DNA from: Candidatus Obscuribacterales bacterium
GTDB lineage: Bacteria > Cyanobacteriota > Vampirovibrionia > Obscuribacterales > Obscuribacteraceae
Length of the DNA stretch: 64,000 nucleotides
Direction of reading: 5' to 3'
Assembly (NCBI GenBank): GCA_019744775.1
Contig: JAIETZ010000013.1
Span: 1-64,000 of the forward strand
The notes beneath the pieces are model-generated. The model had not been told where the DNA came from. It searched no databases and worked only from the letters and a program-made list of their open reading frames with translations. This document shows, one piece after another, positions 62,630 to 64,000 of the stretch; position 1 is the first letter of the stretch; every line of letters starts with the position of its first letter. Both the position numbers and the translations under genes were made by a program.

Positions 62630-63598
62630 ATGAGTGAGTTCAACGAGTTTAGCCAGCCGAGCGCTTTAGCCTGGAAGTCGGAAGTATCCGGCTCATGGTT
62701 GGCTTATGAATCTCAAGACACACAACGCAAGCTTTCTACGGCTGCTCAGAAGCCGGAGCAGGCTCTATTGCAGCCTGATATAGATGTGGCCAGTGGCCGC
62801 GCAGGCGACACGCTGAACTTCAGCAAAGACGAGAATGGCTACTTCTTCTTCAAAGTAAAAGGCGACGACAATTATGCTCGCCACTATTTCAACAAAGCTC
62901 AGCAGTGGGCTCGGTTGGAAACTTTAGACAAAAATGGTCACCGCGTAGTTATTTCCTATGAGTTGGCCACACAACGAAACAAAGTTGACGAATGGTTGGC
63001 AACGAAAAAGCCAGTCGAAACTCCGGTGAAGACTCAGCCGAGTCATTTGGAAGTGACTCCGGCATTCACCAATGTTGAACAACAAAAATCTGTCGGTAGA
63101 CCGATACTTCCGGATCAATATCATTACTTGTCCAATATCACTGATTCCATGAATTTTAAAATAGGAAAAAACCCGTTGGGTGTTCTTCGAATGATTTCCG
63201 ACATAGCTGACAAAGTTGGAAATATGACTGATGATCAACTTGGTGCGATGCACGATTATATTGAAGGGACGCGCAATCGAGATCCGAAATTGAGACTGCA
63301 AATGGCAGTTGCAGAGTTGGCTAGAGCTTCGCAAATGATTCTGTCAAAGAACGAAAACGGCGAATTGGTATTCAGCGTTAAGGACGACAGTCCGGCTGGC
63401 GCCTACATAAACGCAGCAGTAGCGGAATTGGATAAAGCCATCCAATCATCCGACAGCCTAAAGGCATATGCAGATTACAGGCGGACTAATAACAAGGCTC
63501 GCAACCTCAGGGCAGCTATAAACTTTGTGAAAACATCACTCGACACCGGGGACTTGAAGGTCCTGAACGGACGCCCGCTTCCTGAGCTTCTGCCTTAG
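62630..63598 (+). CDS. Unknown cytoplasmic protein
   Basis: 322 aa, no family recognised. Hydrophilic, without signal peptide or membrane segment; contains FFFKVKGDDNYARHYFNKAQQWARLETLD and a second related-looking segment LVFSVKDDSPAGAYINAAVAELDKAIQ, suggesting an internal repeat of a small domain. ATG 62630 begins MSEFNEFSQPSALAWKS. Base use is like the neighbours. It lies 70 bases before dxr. Confidence 0.75.
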   Translation: MSEFNEFSQPSALAWKSEVSGSWLAYESQDTQRKLSTAAQKPEQALLQPDIDVASGRAGDTLNFSKDENGYFFFKVKGDDNYARHYFNKAQQWARLETLDKNGHRVVISYELATQRNKVDEWLATKKPVETPVKTQPSHLEVTPAFTNVEQQKSVGRPILPDQYHYLSNITDSMNFKIGKNPLGVLRMISDIADKVGNMTDDQLGAMHDYIEGTRNRDPKLRLQMAVAELARASQMILSKNENGELVFSVKDDSPAGAYINAAVAELDKAIQSSDSLKAYADYRRTNNKARNLRAAINFVKTSLDTGDLKVLNGRPLPELLP

Positions 63599-63668
63599 CT
63601 TTGACTCATCTAGACACCCCTGTTTTCGAGCTAAAATGCTCCTTTGTAACTGTCTATAAGGTCTCTCC

Positions 63669-64000
63669 GTGAAGCGCATTGCCATCCTAGGCTCTACAGG
63701 CTCTATCGGACGCCAGACGCTCGACATTGCGCGGGCTCAGGCTGCCGAATTGAAGGTCGTTGCTTTGGCTGCCGGCTCAAAAAATTTGCCGGAGCTCTGC
63801 CAGCAGGTCATCGAATTTAAGCCCGAACTCATTTGTGTTCCGACGGCTGAGGCAGCCAAGGAAGTCGCCGGAAAGCTCACTTGCATGAAGGAGCTTCCCG
63901 AAATTGTCTACGGAGACGAGGGGCTAATAGCTGTTGCTACCCATCCAAGCGTCGAGACATTGGTGACGGCAGTTGTAGGATTTTTAGGATTGAAACCGAC
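63669..64000 (+). CDS. dxr: 1-deoxy-D-xylulose 5-phosphate reductoisomerase, 5' part
   Basis: Cut off by the window end after 110 codons. Converts DXP to MEP, the committed step of the MEP isoprenoid pathway. GTG start, then MKRIAILGSTGSIGRQTLDIARAQ, the NADPH-binding GSTGSIG start of Dxr, and later VETLVTAVVGFLGLKPT, the conserved A(V)VG-x2-GL-x-PT block. AAGG at 63655-63658 region serves as ribosome site. Confidence 0.93.
   Translation, partial: MKRIAILGSTGSIGRQTLDIARAQAAELKVVALAAGSKNLPELCQQVIEFKPELICVPTAEAAKEVAGKLTCMKELPEIVYGDEGLIAVATHPSVETLVTAVVGFLGLKP

Noticed and set aside
1-64000. CRISPR array, rRNA, tRNA or prophage genes
   Set aside because: No repeated direct 25-40 base units with spacers, no rRNA or tRNA folds and no phage structural genes were seen.

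Overview
The window reads as chromosome of a diderm-like bacterium of moderate G+C. Gene families (the rimP-nusA-ylxR-infB-rbfA-truB translation block, DXP-pathway dxr, HemY-type heme enzyme, a large nitrate/NO gene island, dispersed GC-rich palindromic repeats) would fit a respiring member of the non-photosynthetic Cyanobacteria-related Melainabacteria/Obscuribacterales. That placement is inference; no rRNA gene is present to fix it.

Layout. 196-1397: undecaprenol/diacylglycerol kinase and YbeY (minus strand). 1525-8161: translation operon rimP-nusA-ylxR-infB-rbfA-truB plus a CPBP membrane protease. 8374-12646: HU protein, an unidentified candidate structured RNA, mnmE and thrS. 12630-16610: protoporphyrinogen oxidase and a two-component pair whose histidine kinase carries an N-terminal protoglobin domain. 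16622-25119: a minus-strand gene set with small membrane protein, Rieske protein, 4Fe-4S protein, NasA/NarB-like molybdoenzyme, a NarK transporter fused to a NarI/HdrE-like cytochrome b domain, and a P-type cation ATPase. 25347-29662: an unknown membrane protein, a SPASM radical SAM protein, a CMD-family protein and a TDT transporter. 29781-40733: narK and a respiratory nitrate reductase operon (diheme cytochrome c, narG, narH, narJ, a NarI-Rieske fusion, cytochrome b, monoheme cytochrome c). 40741-42607: NnrS and an HxlR regulator. 42604-50073: a divergent cluster with tyrosine phenol-lyase-like and tryptophanase-like enzymes, a nitronate monooxygenase/PfaD-like flavoprotein, a FabH-like ketosynthase, an MqnC/CofH-like radical SAM enzyme and a small membrane protein. 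50091-54231: quinol NO reductase, TPR protein and RIC/YtfE repair protein. 54335-59453: TauE exporter, tandem Usp protein, MoaA, rubredoxin-like and KamA-like proteins. 59645-62407: operon of rubredoxin-RIC fusion, Rrf2 regulator, DUF1858, DUF488 and a secreted methyltransferase-like protein. 62630-64000: an unknown protein and the 5' part of dxr.

The middle 50 kb works as an anaerobic nitrate/NO island: two nitrate reductase systems, three NarK-type or nitrite/NO-linked membrane proteins, molybdenum cofactor and heme genes, NO reductase and two iron-sulfur/NO repair proteins, but no recognisable nitrite reductase. A palindrome, ATCATCC-N4-GGATGAT, recurs with perfect or near-perfect arms in front of many of these genes (hemY, narK, the nar operon, nnrS, norZ, moaA, the RIC operon, the P-type ATPase set) and also sits in the divergent promoter of the tyrosine phenol-lyase/ketosynthase cluster. 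That shared site is the main evidence that the island is one regulon and that the amino acid lyase cluster, whose product is unknown, belongs to it.
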